Positions 17,811 to 26,507 of a stretch of DNA of 64,000 nt are shown here, in pieces (position 1 is the first letter of the stretch; each line of letters begins with the position of its first letter). The stretch is taken from NCBI GenBank assembly GCA_964451785.1, contig CAYVJG010000008.1, positions 1 through 64,000 on the forward strand. Reading direction: 5' to 3'. Source of the DNA: JAJYSO01 sp964451785. Its GTDB lineage: Bacteria > Bacteroidota > Bacteroidia > Flavobacteriales > Flavobacteriaceae. The notes under the pieces were generated by a model. It had not been told where the DNA came from. It did not search any database and worked only from the letters and a program-made list of their open reading frames with translations. A program made the position numbers and the translations under genes.

Positions 17811-17938
17811 TTATACCGTAATGATTAAATTTTTAGTCTAATTTGTATTTTTGTATTGATATAATGCCGTGAGCCATAAATTACTAGTGCAATAAGACAA
17901 AGTCGAAATTGGACTATTTAATTTATCTATACGTATTA
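17811..17938 (-). repeat. Dispersed intergenic repeat, copy D
   Basis: Read on the minus strand it begins aatacgtatagataaatt and ends cattacggtataa, with the same two-module layout as copy A. Its outer end overlaps the stop codon of gdhA (17938-17936), so the element abuts the coding region exactly. It lies between convergent tsaE and gdhA and points with gdhA. Confidence 0.8.
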
Positions 17939-19288
17939 AACAATTCCTTCAGCTAACATGGCATCAGCCACTTTGACAAATCCGGCAATATTAGCCCCTT
18001 GTCCATAATTAATGTAATCAGAACCTTCTACTTTTCCATATTGCACACATTTGCGGTGGATTTTCTTCATAATCTGACGCAATTTCTTATCCACATCATC
18101 GCGTTTCCACGAGTAGCGTTGTGAGTTTTGCGACATTTCTAATCCAGAAACCGCTACCCCACCTGCATTGGCAGCTTTTGCCGGTCCATATAAAATTTGT
18201 GCTTTTTCTAAAACCTCAATAGCCTCAATAGTTGAAGGCATATTAGCTCCTTCAGCTACACAAAAACAGCCGTTTTCTATTAAGGTTTTTGCATCATCAG
18301 CATCGAGCTCGTTTTGCGTAGCACAAGGTAAAGCTATATCGCATTTGATTTGCCAAGGACGCTCGCCCTCAACATATAAACACCCAAAAGTATCGGCATA
18401 ATCTTTTATACGACCGCGACGATTATTTTTTAAATCAAAAACAAATTTCAATTTCTCTGTATCTATTCCTTCAGGGTCATAAATAAATCCACTAGAATCA
18501 GATAAGGTCACCACTTTTGCACCGAGTTCAATACATTTTTCAACGGCAAATTGCGCCACATTTCCTGAACCGGAAACCGCTATAGTTTTACCTTCTAAAG
18601 TCAGTTTCTTTGTCTTTAGCAATTCTTCAACAAAATAGACTAACCCATAGCCTGTAGCTTCCGGACGAATAGGACTACCGCCAAATTCAAATCCCTTCCC
18701 GGTCATCACCCCGGTAAAGCGACCACTAATGCGTTTATACTGCCCAAACAAATAACCAATTTCACGTGAACCTACCCCAATATCTCCTGCCGGGACATCC
18801 GTATTTGATCCGATATGACGGTATAATTCTGTCATATAACTTTGACAAAAACGCATCACTTCTTGATCTGATCGCCCTTGACTGTCAAAGTCAGCCCCTC
18901 CTTTTCCGGCGCCCATAGGCAAGCCCGTCAAGCTATTTTTAAAAACTTGTTCAAAGGCTAAAAATTTTAAAATGCTCAGGTTAACACTCGGATGAAATCG
19001 CAACCCACCTTTGTAGGGACCAATAGCACTATTCATCTGTACACGAAAACCGCGGTTCACCTCTATTTCTCCTTGATCGTTTACCCAAGGAACGCGAAAC
19101 ATAACCACACGCTCAGGTTCAGCTATACGCTCTAGTATCTTCGCTTTTTTATACTTAGGATTGGCTTCAATAAAAGGTGAAATCGAAGCAGACACCTCAT
19201 GCACAGCCTGCAAAAATTCGTTTTCTTGCAAATTTCTATCTTCTACTTCCTTCATAAATGCAGGCAATTGGCGTCTTATTGTATCCAT
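17936..19288 (-). CDS. gdhA: NADP-specific glutamate dehydrogenase
   Basis: The 450-residue enzyme interconverts 2-oxoglutarate plus ammonia and glutamate. It has the family core (GGLRFHPSVNLSILKFLAFE, LPMGAGKGGADFD with the catalytic Lys) and SNTDVPAGDIGVG. A Rossmann segment (VSGSGNVAQFAVEKCIELGA) follows, and CFCVAEGANMPS is present. The length is that of the hexameric small-subunit GDH. It is a single-gene unit, with copy D of the dispersed repeat touching its stop codon. It probably serves ammonium assimilation. Confidence 0.95.
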   Translation of the reverse strand: MDTIRRQLPAFMKEVEDRNLQENEFLQAVHEVSASISPFIEANPKYKKAKILERIAEPERVVMFRVPWVNDQGEIEVNRGFRVQMNSAIGPYKGGLRFHPSVNLSILKFLAFEQVFKNSLTGLPMGAGKGGADFDSQGRSDQEVMRFCQSYMTELYRHIGSNTDVPAGDIGVGSREIGYLFGQYKRISGRFTGVMTGKGFEFGGSPIRPEATGYGLVYFVEELLKTKKLTLEGKTIAVSGSGNVAQFAVEKCIELGAKVVTLSDSSGFIYDPEGIDTEKLKFVFDLKNNRRGRIKDYADTFGCLYVEGERPWQIKCDIALPCATQNELDADDAKTLIENGCFCVAEGANMPSTIEAIEVLEKAQILYGPAKAANAGGVAVSGLEMSQNSQRYSWKRDDVDKKLRQIMKKIHRKCVQYGKVEGSDYINYGQGANIAGFVKVADAMLAEGIV

Positions 19289-19481
19289 ATTTAGTGTTTA
19301 AATTATTAAAATTTGAAATTAACAAATACATATAAAACAACCAAATATTTAACGTTATTTAATATGTATCAAAATAATTTTACTTCTTTAAATAAAGCTT
19401 TACAACTATTAAAATAAATAAAAATACAACTATAATTAATCTAATATTTTATATATTTACTAAAATCAATCTATATTTATT

Positions 19482-20027
19482 ATGAGTCGTTTATTTATAC
19501 TCCTAGTTACATGCAGCTGTTTATTAGCCTGTAAGCAACACAAAAGTAAACAGGAAACAGAAATTCAGCCAAGAGATAGTCTGCAACGCGCTACTGATAC
19601 TAGCCGGGTAAAAGATACTGCCACCTCAGCACACTACTCTCAACCCGGGCAAGCCGCTAATGCTAATATTACGCGAAACAACAAAGGCATTGGCCCTGTA
19701 AATCGCCTAGTTTTGGCAGATACCATAAATAATCAGCTCGTAAAACAAGGGAAAGATTTGTTTGCTAATCATTGTGCTTCCTGTCATCGCTTACATGAAG
19801 CCCTAACAGGTCCTGCTTTGAGTAATGTGTTGCAAATGCGCTCCCCTGAATTTGTAATGAACATGATACTCAACACCAGAGAGATGATTGAAAAGGATCC
19901 GACCATTCAGAGTTTACGTGGTGTGTATCAAACTGATATGATTCAAGTAGATCTCACGCGTCAAGAAGCTAGGGCCATTGTTGAATATCTACGCACCAAT
20001 AAAAACGTCAATATCAATAACGACTAG
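19482..20027 (+). CDS. Lipoprotein c-type cytochrome
   Basis: The 181-residue protein has a lipoprotein signal with lipobox LLAC (C17) and a low-complexity polar linker (about 20-75). A class I cytochrome c domain with C98-A-S-C101-H102 (KDLFANHCASCHRL), GPALSNV and the C-terminal VEYLRT helix follows. It is expected to be tethered to a membrane on the periplasmic side. Met126 or Met128 in the MNMIL region could be the sixth haem ligand. It is divergent from gdhA; its electron-transfer partner is not known. Confidence 0.85.
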   Translation: MSRLFILLVTCSCLLACKQHKSKQETEIQPRDSLQRATDTSRVKDTATSAHYSQPGQAANANITRNNKGIGPVNRLVLADTINNQLVKQGKDLFANHCASCHRLHEALTGPALSNVLQMRSPEFVMNMILNTREMIEKDPTIQSLRGVYQTDMIQVDLTRQEARAIVEYLRTNKNVNINND

Positions 20028-20252
20028 TAAGCAAACAACTCTAACTCTATAACCTTAGCATAACCAAATGAAAATGTTTACAAATTATTCTTTACGTTCT
20101 AATTATGTAAATTTGATACATAGACGATAAGCAATTTGATTGTTATATATAGTTATTGAGCTTAATTAACCGACGCACCAATACTATTCATATCACAAAA
20201 ATCAGTTTACCACCTCTATCTTGTAAAATACGAACCCTCAATTTTTTCAGTT

Positions 20253-20939
20253 ATGAAATCTACGATAAAAATGGTTGTTTTTGACATGGTAGGAACGACA
20301 ATAAACGAAAATAACTTAGTGTATAAAACTATCCAAAAAAGCATAGCTAAACACAACATTTCTATCAGCTTAGATCAGGTAAAATACTACAGTGCAGGAA
20401 AAGAAAAACAACAAGCCATTTATGACATTTTATCGCGTTGTACTGCTGTAGAAAACAGAGAAGAACTCAGTTATCGCATCTACAAAAAATTTAAAATCAA
20501 CTTGACTCAAGCTTATAATTCTTCAATAGCGCAACCTTTTACGGGCGTAGAAGCATTCATTTACAAACTACGCCAACACGGCATTAAAGTATGCCTCAAT
20601 ACCGGCTACAACACAACCACTACTTCACTACTATTAAAACAAGTTAATTGGGAAATTGGCAAAACCGTAGATGCCTTAGTGACGGCTGACGATGTTGATC
20701 GGGTGCGTCCTTATCCGGATATGATTGAAAAGGCCATGCAAATTTTAGGGGTTTCAAATGCACAAAATGTCCTTAAAGCAGGCGATTCAGCCACTGATAT
20801 ATTTGAAGGAAAAAATGCGAACTGTGGATTTACAGTTGGAGTTTTGACCGGAGCCCATACCAAATCACAACTCTTAGAAGCTCAACCAGATGTGATTCTA
20901 CAAACCCTACCTGAGCTTTATTCGTTATTGCAGGTTTAA
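20253..20939 (+). CDS. HAD-superfamily phosphonatase-like hydrolase
   Basis: The 228-residue protein has HAD motif I as FDMVGTT (D11). The second Asp usual in phosphatases is replaced by Val, as in phosphonoacetaldehyde hydrolases, which have Ala there. A Lys in the cap (K50 or K52 in SAGKEKQQAI) lies where phosphonatase has its Schiff-base Lys. Motif II is LNTGY and motif III/IV is KAGDSATDIFEGKNANC. The family is the PhnX-like hydrolases. No phosphonate transport or PhnW gene is nearby, so the substrate is unproven. Confidence 0.8.
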   Translation: MKSTIKMVVFDMVGTTINENNLVYKTIQKSIAKHNISISLDQVKYYSAGKEKQQAIYDILSRCTAVENREELSYRIYKKFKINLTQAYNSSIAQPFTGVEAFIYKLRQHGIKVCLNTGYNTTTTSLLLKQVNWEIGKTVDALVTADDVDRVRPYPDMIEKAMQILGVSNAQNVLKAGDSATDIFEGKNANCGFTVGVLTGAHTKSQLLEAQPDVILQTLPELYSLLQV

Positions 20940-20957
20940 AGACATTTGAAACCTAAA

Positions 20958-20992
20958 AAAAGCCTTGTAAGTTCACCGACCACAAGGCTTTT
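20958..20992. terminator. Bidirectional terminator
   Basis: aaaagccttgt (20958-20968) pairs perfectly with acaaggctttt (20982-20992). It has A and T tracts on both sides and lies between the convergent HAD and mechanosensitive-channel genes. Confidence 0.85.
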
Positions 20993-21019
20993 AAGAAAAA
21001 TTAAACAGCTTATATATAG

Positions 21020-21844
21020 CTATTTATTGTCCGGTTGATAAATAATTTGTTTAGGTATTGCCAGCTGTATATCATTTTCAGCCAAAGCCTTTTTAATGCG
21101 CTCTTCAATCTCCCAGTAAACGCCCCAATACTCTTCAGATTTACACCAACAACGCGCTGACGTTTTGATGTAATAAGGTTGAAAGTTATTAATCCACAAC
21201 TGAAAGGGTCTATCTTGATCAACTAAAGGCGTCTTTTTCATTGTTGTCGTGATGATTTCGCGTAAGCGATCAAAATCTTCATCGTGAGAAAAATGCAATT
21301 CTACTTGAATGCGTCGGTAAGGTTCGGCACTATTATTTTTTACAGCGCTATTAGCAACATTGCCATTTGGTAAAGTATAAATTTCACCGCGCCAATCGCT
21401 GATACGCGTATACAAAATATTAATATCGACTACCTCACCTTGTATGTTATTTATTTCTACCTCATCCCCTACGCGAAATGGTTTAAAAACCAGAATCAAT
21501 AATCCGCCGGCAAAATTAGCTAAACTTCCTTGAAGACCTAAGCCTATAGCCACGCCAATGGCTCCAAATATAGCGATGAACGAAGAAGCTTTAACCCCTA
21601 TTATACGGCCTAAAACATAAAGTAAAAGTGCATATAACACAAAACTAGTCAAGCTGGTAACAAACGCGCGAATTGAACGCTCCGTACCGTGCTTATCCAT
21701 GATTTTTAAAATGAGCTTTTTTAGGAGTTTAATGATAAAAACACCAATTACCAAAGCTATAGCCGCATAAACTGCTTTAGTGCCTAAGTTGTATAAAAAA
21801 TCACCCAGTTGCTGAATCAAATTATCCCAAAATGGTTTGTTCAT
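21020..21844 (-). CDS. Small-conductance mechanosensitive channel, MscS family
   Basis: The 274-residue inner-membrane protein has three predicted transmembrane helices. The pore-lining third helix carries the family signature GLGLQGSLANFAGGLLIL, followed by FKPFRVGDEVEI and the soluble beta domain (ISDWRGEIYTLPNGNVANSAVKN). The length matches E. coli MscS (286). It relieves turgor after osmotic downshift. It is monocistronic and converges with the HAD gene. Confidence 0.93.
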   Translation of the reverse strand: MNKPFWDNLIQQLGDFLYNLGTKAVYAAIALVIGVFIIKLLKKLILKIMDKHGTERSIRAFVTSLTSFVLYALLLYVLGRIIGVKASSFIAIFGAIGVAIGLGLQGSLANFAGGLLILVFKPFRVGDEVEINNIQGEVVDINILYTRISDWRGEIYTLPNGNVANSAVKNNSAEPYRRIQVELHFSHDEDFDRLREIITTTMKKTPLVDQDRPFQLWINNFQPYYIKTSARCWCKSEEYWGVYWEIEERIKKALAENDIQLAIPKQIIYQPDNK

Positions 21845-22136
21845 ACTATATGTTTTCTAGTTATATGAACTGCTAAACTATAAATTTTACTATGGTTTTC
21901 AAAACATCGTTGGTTTAAAACCCTTCTCTTTAACAAACACTTAGTATTTAAAAAAAAAATCTATTCAGGTTTATATTACAGTAGCATTATTCAGCCATAT
22001 TTAAATCTATTGCTTTTCCGTAATCTTCCATATCTCAATAGATTTTGGCATCCTTGTATCAAAAAAAACAAAATATTTTTGTGATATTTTTAATTATATG
22101 TCGTATTTTTTCAGCTTCAAACAATTTACCTAACAT

Positions 22137-23336
22137 ATGACACGTATTTTCTTATTTATGAGCCTTTTATTAGTGCCCTTATTGGGGACTTCTCAACAAT
22201 TGGCTCCAACTCCTCCCATGGGTTTCATGTCCTGGAACTACTTTGGAACCGATATTAGTGCCAAAAAATTAAAACAAGTTGTGGATGCCATGGTCGAAAC
22301 AGGTATGGTTGAAGCAGGCTACAACTATATTTTTATTGACGATGGCTGGCAAGGTGGTCGCGATAACCGTAACAACATGATTGCCGATCCTGAAAAATTT
22401 CCTAAAGGCATGAAAGCCTTTGTAGATTACGCTCATAGTAAAGGCTTAAAAGTCGGTATCTATTCTGATGCTGCTCAACTAACTTGCGCTGGCTATACAG
22501 GCAGTCTTCACTTTGAAGAACAAGATGCTAAAACTTTTGCCAGTTGGGGCATTGATTATTTAAAATACGATTACTGTGGCGCTCCTGACGATATGGAAAT
22601 TGCCAAAAAACGTTATAAAAAAATGGCAGATGCACTGCGCGATAGTGGTCGCGACATTGTTTTTGGAGTTTGTGAATGGGGGCAACTCAAACCTTGGTTA
22701 TGGGCAGCTGAAATTGGTGGTCAGCTGTGGCGTACCTCTTATGATGTACGGGATAAATGGAAAAACCTCACTGATAATCCTAATGCTTTAGGAATCATGG
22801 ACATTGTTAATATTAATGCGCAGTACCCAGAATATGCTGGACCCGGACATTGGAATGACGCCGATATGCTAGTTGTTGGACTCTACGGAAAAGAAGGCCC
22901 CTCAGGCGATATGGGCGGTGTGGGTTGTACCGATGTTGAATACCAATCGCAAATGAGTTTGTGGTGCATCATGGCAGCGCCTTTAATGGTCTCTAATGAT
23001 GTGCGCAACATGAATGCTATTACAAAAGAAATTATTCTTAACAAAGATATTATCGCCATTGACCAAGATCCATTGGGTAAACAAGGCGTGCGCAAAATCA
23101 ATAATGAACACTGGTCTGTGTTTGTCAAGCCCTTAGCTGATGGAGATTATGCTATTGCGGTGCTCAACAAGTCAGATCGTTCACGTCGCTTCAAAATAAA
23201 TTTAGAAGAATTAGGCTTACAAGGCAACTTTAGTAGCTTTGATGTTTGGACTAAGGCTAAAAAAGACAAGGTTAACCGTATCAACACCAAGGTGGCCTCA
23301 CACGAAACCAAAGTTTGGCGTTTTGAAAAAGCTTAA
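22137..23336 (+). CDS. GH27 alpha-galactosidase (or alpha-N-acetylgalactosaminidase), secreted
   Basis: The 399-residue protein has a signal peptide (1-19) and a GH27 barrel: PPMGFMSWNYFG, FIDDGWQ, and the nucleophile D145 in LKYDYCG. CEWGQ and the acid/base region GHWNDADML follow, then a C-terminal beta-sandwich from about residue 310. It removes terminal alpha-linked galactose or GalNAc. It opens a run of four same-direction genes (GH27, sulfatase, GH29, GH20) with short gaps, so it likely acts in one glycan-degrading pathway. Which sugar it prefers cannot be decided here. Confidence 0.88.
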   Translation: MTRIFLFMSLLLVPLLGTSQQLAPTPPMGFMSWNYFGTDISAKKLKQVVDAMVETGMVEAGYNYIFIDDGWQGGRDNRNNMIADPEKFPKGMKAFVDYAHSKGLKVGIYSDAAQLTCAGYTGSLHFEEQDAKTFASWGIDYLKYDYCGAPDDMEIAKKRYKKMADALRDSGRDIVFGVCEWGQLKPWLWAAEIGGQLWRTSYDVRDKWKNLTDNPNALGIMDIVNINAQYPEYAGPGHWNDADMLVVGLYGKEGPSGDMGGVGCTDVEYQSQMSLWCIMAAPLMVSNDVRNMNAITKEIILNKDIIAIDQDPLGKQGVRKINNEHWSVFVKPLADGDYAIAVLNKSDRSRRFKINLEELGLQGNFSSFDVWTKAKKDKVNRINTKVASHETKVWRFEKA

Positions 23337-23370
23337 TTCATCCCTTTAATTTTAGTAAAATAATTACCTC

Positions 23371-24966
23371 ATGATCACTTCAAATCGCTTTTTAAAAGCT
23401 GTACTCTGTCTCGCTGTGGCGGGCAGTTTTTACGCTTGCAAAAACAACACAAAACCCAAAGAGACTAACTCAGCTCCTTCACAAAAGCCTAATATCGTCT
23501 TTATTTTAAGTGACGATCATGGCTATCAAGCAATCAGCGCTTATGGTTATGGCCTCAATCACACGCCTCACCTTGACAGCTTAGCTAGCGATGGTATGCT
23601 GTTTAAACGCGCTTTTGTCAACAACTCCCTATGCGCTCCAAGTCGCGCCTCAATTATCAGTGGAAAATACAGCAACAAAAGTTCTGTAGCCCGCATTGGT
23701 GATGTGTTTGATGGTTCGCAAACCACTTTTCCTAAAGCCCTCCAAAATGCAGGCTACAGCACTGCCCTTTTTGGAAAATGGCACCTCTATTCTAAACCTA
23801 CCGGTTTTGATTATTGGGAAATTGTCCCGGGTCAAGGCGAATATTACAAACCTATTTTTTATAACAGTAAAGGGGATACCGTTGTTGAAAAAGGTTATAT
23901 CACTAACGTGATTACCGATAAAGCGCTCAACTGGTTAGAAAAACGTGACACTACCAAACCATTTAGCTTGTTAATTTGGAACAAAGCGCCTCATCGCGAT
24001 TGGGTGCCTGAGGTAAAATACCTCCATTTATTTGATTCGGTTCAAATCCCTGAACCTGAAACGCTATTTGACAATTACGCTACGCGCACACGGGCTGCTC
24101 ACGAACAAAAAATGGAAATCAGCAAGTGGTTATCACCTAGCTATGACCTTAAAGAAGTCATGTATCCTGATGGTACTCACCGTTATGATGGGTATTGGAA
24201 AAATGTTTTTAGTCGATTAACTCCTGAACAACAAGACGCTTTTGTAGCAGCTTACAAAGCTAAAAATGAGGCCTTCCGTGCGGCAAACCTCAAAGGAAAA
24301 GACTTAGTCCGCTGGAAATACCAACGCTTTATGAAAGATTACTTGCGCACAGTACAATCTATCGATGATAATGTGGGTCGAGTGATGGACTATCTTAAAG
24401 CACACGGTTTAGACAAAAACACAATCATCGTTTATAGTTCTGATCAAGGTTTTTACCTCGGCGAACACGGATGGTTTGACAAGCGTTTTATGTATAGAGA
24501 ATCTTTCCGTACACCGCTTATTGTCCACTGGCCAGAACATATCAAACCGGGGTCAGTTTCTATGGCTTCGGTCATGAATCTCGATATCGGTCCTACTTTA
24601 ATTGACGCAGCCGGCGGCACTGTTCCTGAAGACATGCAAGGTGAGAGTTTCTTACCTATTCTCGAAGGAGAAACACCTGACAACTGGCGCAAATATACCT
24701 ATTATCATTACTACGCATCTGGAGGCGAACACAATGTAGCTAAACACATCGGCGTGCGCTCTGAAGATTATAAATTGATTTATTTTTACGAAAATAACGA
24801 GTGGGAACTTTACGATTTGCAAAAAAATCCTGAAGAAACGCAGAATATTTATGGTGACCCGGCTTATAAAGCTATTCAAGACACGATGTTAGAAGCTTTA
24901 AAAGCTCAGATGAAAAAGTATGATGACCACGTAGATTTAAAACTCAATGACAACAAAAACGCTTAA
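23371..24966 (+). CDS. Lipoprotein sulfatase (S1 family, possibly GlcNAc-6-O-sulfatase type)
   Basis: The 531-residue protein has a lipobox ending at C23 (GSFYAC) and the formylglycine signature C88-A-P-S-R92-A, whose Cys must be oxidised by a sulfatase-maturing enzyme. Metal-binding residues are in FILSDDHG and in the later YSSDQGFYLGEHGWFDKR. Segments such as FGKWHLYSKPTGFDYWEIVPGQG resemble S1 subfamily members acting on 6-O-sulfated N-acetylglucosamine; that subfamily call is from memory and tentative. It starts 34 nt after the GH27 gene, and its end overlaps the GH29 start by 20 bp. Confidence 0.88.
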   Translation: MITSNRFLKAVLCLAVAGSFYACKNNTKPKETNSAPSQKPNIVFILSDDHGYQAISAYGYGLNHTPHLDSLASDGMLFKRAFVNNSLCAPSRASIISGKYSNKSSVARIGDVFDGSQTTFPKALQNAGYSTALFGKWHLYSKPTGFDYWEIVPGQGEYYKPIFYNSKGDTVVEKGYITNVITDKALNWLEKRDTTKPFSLLIWNKAPHRDWVPEVKYLHLFDSVQIPEPETLFDNYATRTRAAHEQKMEISKWLSPSYDLKEVMYPDGTHRYDGYWKNVFSRLTPEQQDAFVAAYKAKNEAFRAANLKGKDLVRWKYQRFMKDYLRTVQSIDDNVGRVMDYLKAHGLDKNTIIVYSSDQGFYLGEHGWFDKRFMYRESFRTPLIVHWPEHIKPGSVSMASVMNLDIGPTLIDAAGGTVPEDMQGESFLPILEGETPDNWRKYTYYHYYASGGEHNVAKHIGVRSEDYKLIYFYENNEWELYDLQKNPEETQNIYGDPAYKAIQDTMLEALKAQMKKYDDHVDLKLNDNKNA

Positions 24967-26479
24967 AACTAGTCTAATCGCTTGCTGTATGGGACTTTCC
25001 GCTCTATACGCACAAAACGATAGCTCTTTAGGTAACAATTATATTTCCATATCGCCGCAAGACGATATGGAAACTATTGTTTCTAAAGCTGCCCATGTTA
25101 CACCTTCAGAACGTCAATTACGGTGGCAAAAATTAGAACTCACCGCCTTTTTACATTTCGGCATCAATACCTTTACTAATCGTGAATGGGGAACGGGAAA
25201 AGAAGATCCTTCGTTGTTTAACCCTACTCAACTCGATGCTGAACAATGGGTAAAAACACTCAAAGAAGCTGGGTTTAAACTGGTGATTTTGACCGCTAAA
25301 CACCACGACGGGTTCTGCCTTTGGCCAAGTGCATATACCAATCATTCAGTAGAACAAAGTCCATGGAAAAACGGGCAAGGCGATGTCGTAAAACTCGTCG
25401 CTAAAGCCTGTAAAAAATACAATATTGGGTTTGGAGTTTACCTTTCTCCATGGGATATGAATTATCCCTATTATGGCAACACTGAAAAATACAATCAATT
25501 CTTTATGAATCAGCTTCGTGAATTATTGACTAACTACGGACAAGTAGACGAGGTTTGGTTTGATGGGGCTAACGGCACCGGAGCTAACGGAAAAGTACCT
25601 GACTATCACTTTGACAAATGGTATCAACTCATTAGAGAATTGCAACCTCAAGCTACCATAGCCATTATGGGGCCTGACGTGCGTTGGGTAGGTACTGAAA
25701 CGGGCTACGGACGCAAATCTGAATGGAGTGTGGTGCCGGTTGATGCTCAGCTACAAGAAAATATTGCAGCTCATTCACAACAAGATTTGACCTTTAAACC
25801 TACCGGTGATATGACCAATACCGATTTAGGGAGTCACCAAAAAATTAAAGATGCTAAAGCCTTGATTTGGTATCCCGCAGAGGCCGACGTGTCTATTCGC
25901 CCGGGATGGTTTTACCACCCTGAACAAGATGATCAAGTCAAAACGCCTGAAAAGCTGCTCGATATTTATTACGGTTCTGTAGGCCGCAATACCGTTTTAT
26001 TAGTCAATATCCCGCCTAATAAAAAAGGTCTGATCAGTCAACCAGATATCGATGCCTTACAATCTTGGCGCAAAACGCTCGATGCTACTTTTAAAGAGAA
26101 CTTGGCTAAAAAAGCTCGTGTTAAAACCTCAACTAAACTCAAGCGAAAAGATCTATTTGATCACAACCTAAAAACCTATTGGACAACTGAAGATCAACAA
26201 ACTTCAGGATTTATAGTTTTTGATCTTAAAGACAAAAAAACCTTTGATGTGTTGTGGTTACAAGAAAATATTCGACTTGGACAACGCATTGAAGCTTTTA
26301 AATTAGAGTATTGGGATGGCCAAAAATGGATAAAAGTCACCGAGGGAACCACCGTTGGCTACAAACGCCTCTTGCGCTTTGACCCCATTACTGCTCCTAA
26401 GGTTAAACTGACCATCACATCTTCTCGATTAAACCCGACCATCGCTGAATTTGGGTTGTATAACAGACCTCATAACTGA
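24947..26479 (+). CDS. GH29 alpha-L-fucosidase with C-terminal discoidin-like domain
   Basis: The 510-residue exported protein (signal 1-22) carries a GH29 barrel with FLHFGINTFTNREWG, TAKHHDGFCLWPS, GVYLSPWD and the nucleophile D206 in EVWFDGANG. A C-terminal F5/8-type (CBM32-like) domain covers about 380-507. The SPWD and WFDGANG forms resemble the GH29-B group, which is specific for alpha-1,3/1,4-fucose in Lewis-type structures; this is an inference. Its ATG lies inside the sulfatase gene (20-bp overlap in another frame), indicating translational coupling. Confidence 0.88.
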   Translation: MTTKTLKTSLIACCMGLSALYAQNDSSLGNNYISISPQDDMETIVSKAAHVTPSERQLRWQKLELTAFLHFGINTFTNREWGTGKEDPSLFNPTQLDAEQWVKTLKEAGFKLVILTAKHHDGFCLWPSAYTNHSVEQSPWKNGQGDVVKLVAKACKKYNIGFGVYLSPWDMNYPYYGNTEKYNQFFMNQLRELLTNYGQVDEVWFDGANGTGANGKVPDYHFDKWYQLIRELQPQATIAIMGPDVRWVGTETGYGRKSEWSVVPVDAQLQENIAAHSQQDLTFKPTGDMTNTDLGSHQKIKDAKALIWYPAEADVSIRPGWFYHPEQDDQVKTPEKLLDIYYGSVGRNTVLLVNIPPNKKGLISQPDIDALQSWRKTLDATFKENLAKKARVKTSTKLKRKDLFDHNLKTYWTTEDQQTSGFIVFDLKDKKTFDVLWLQENIRLGQRIEAFKLEYWDGQKWIKVTEGTTVGYKRLLRFDPITAPKVKLTITSSRLNPTIAEFGLYNRPHN

Positions 26480-26507
26480 TTCCCCTATTAATTAAATACC
26501 TAATTAC

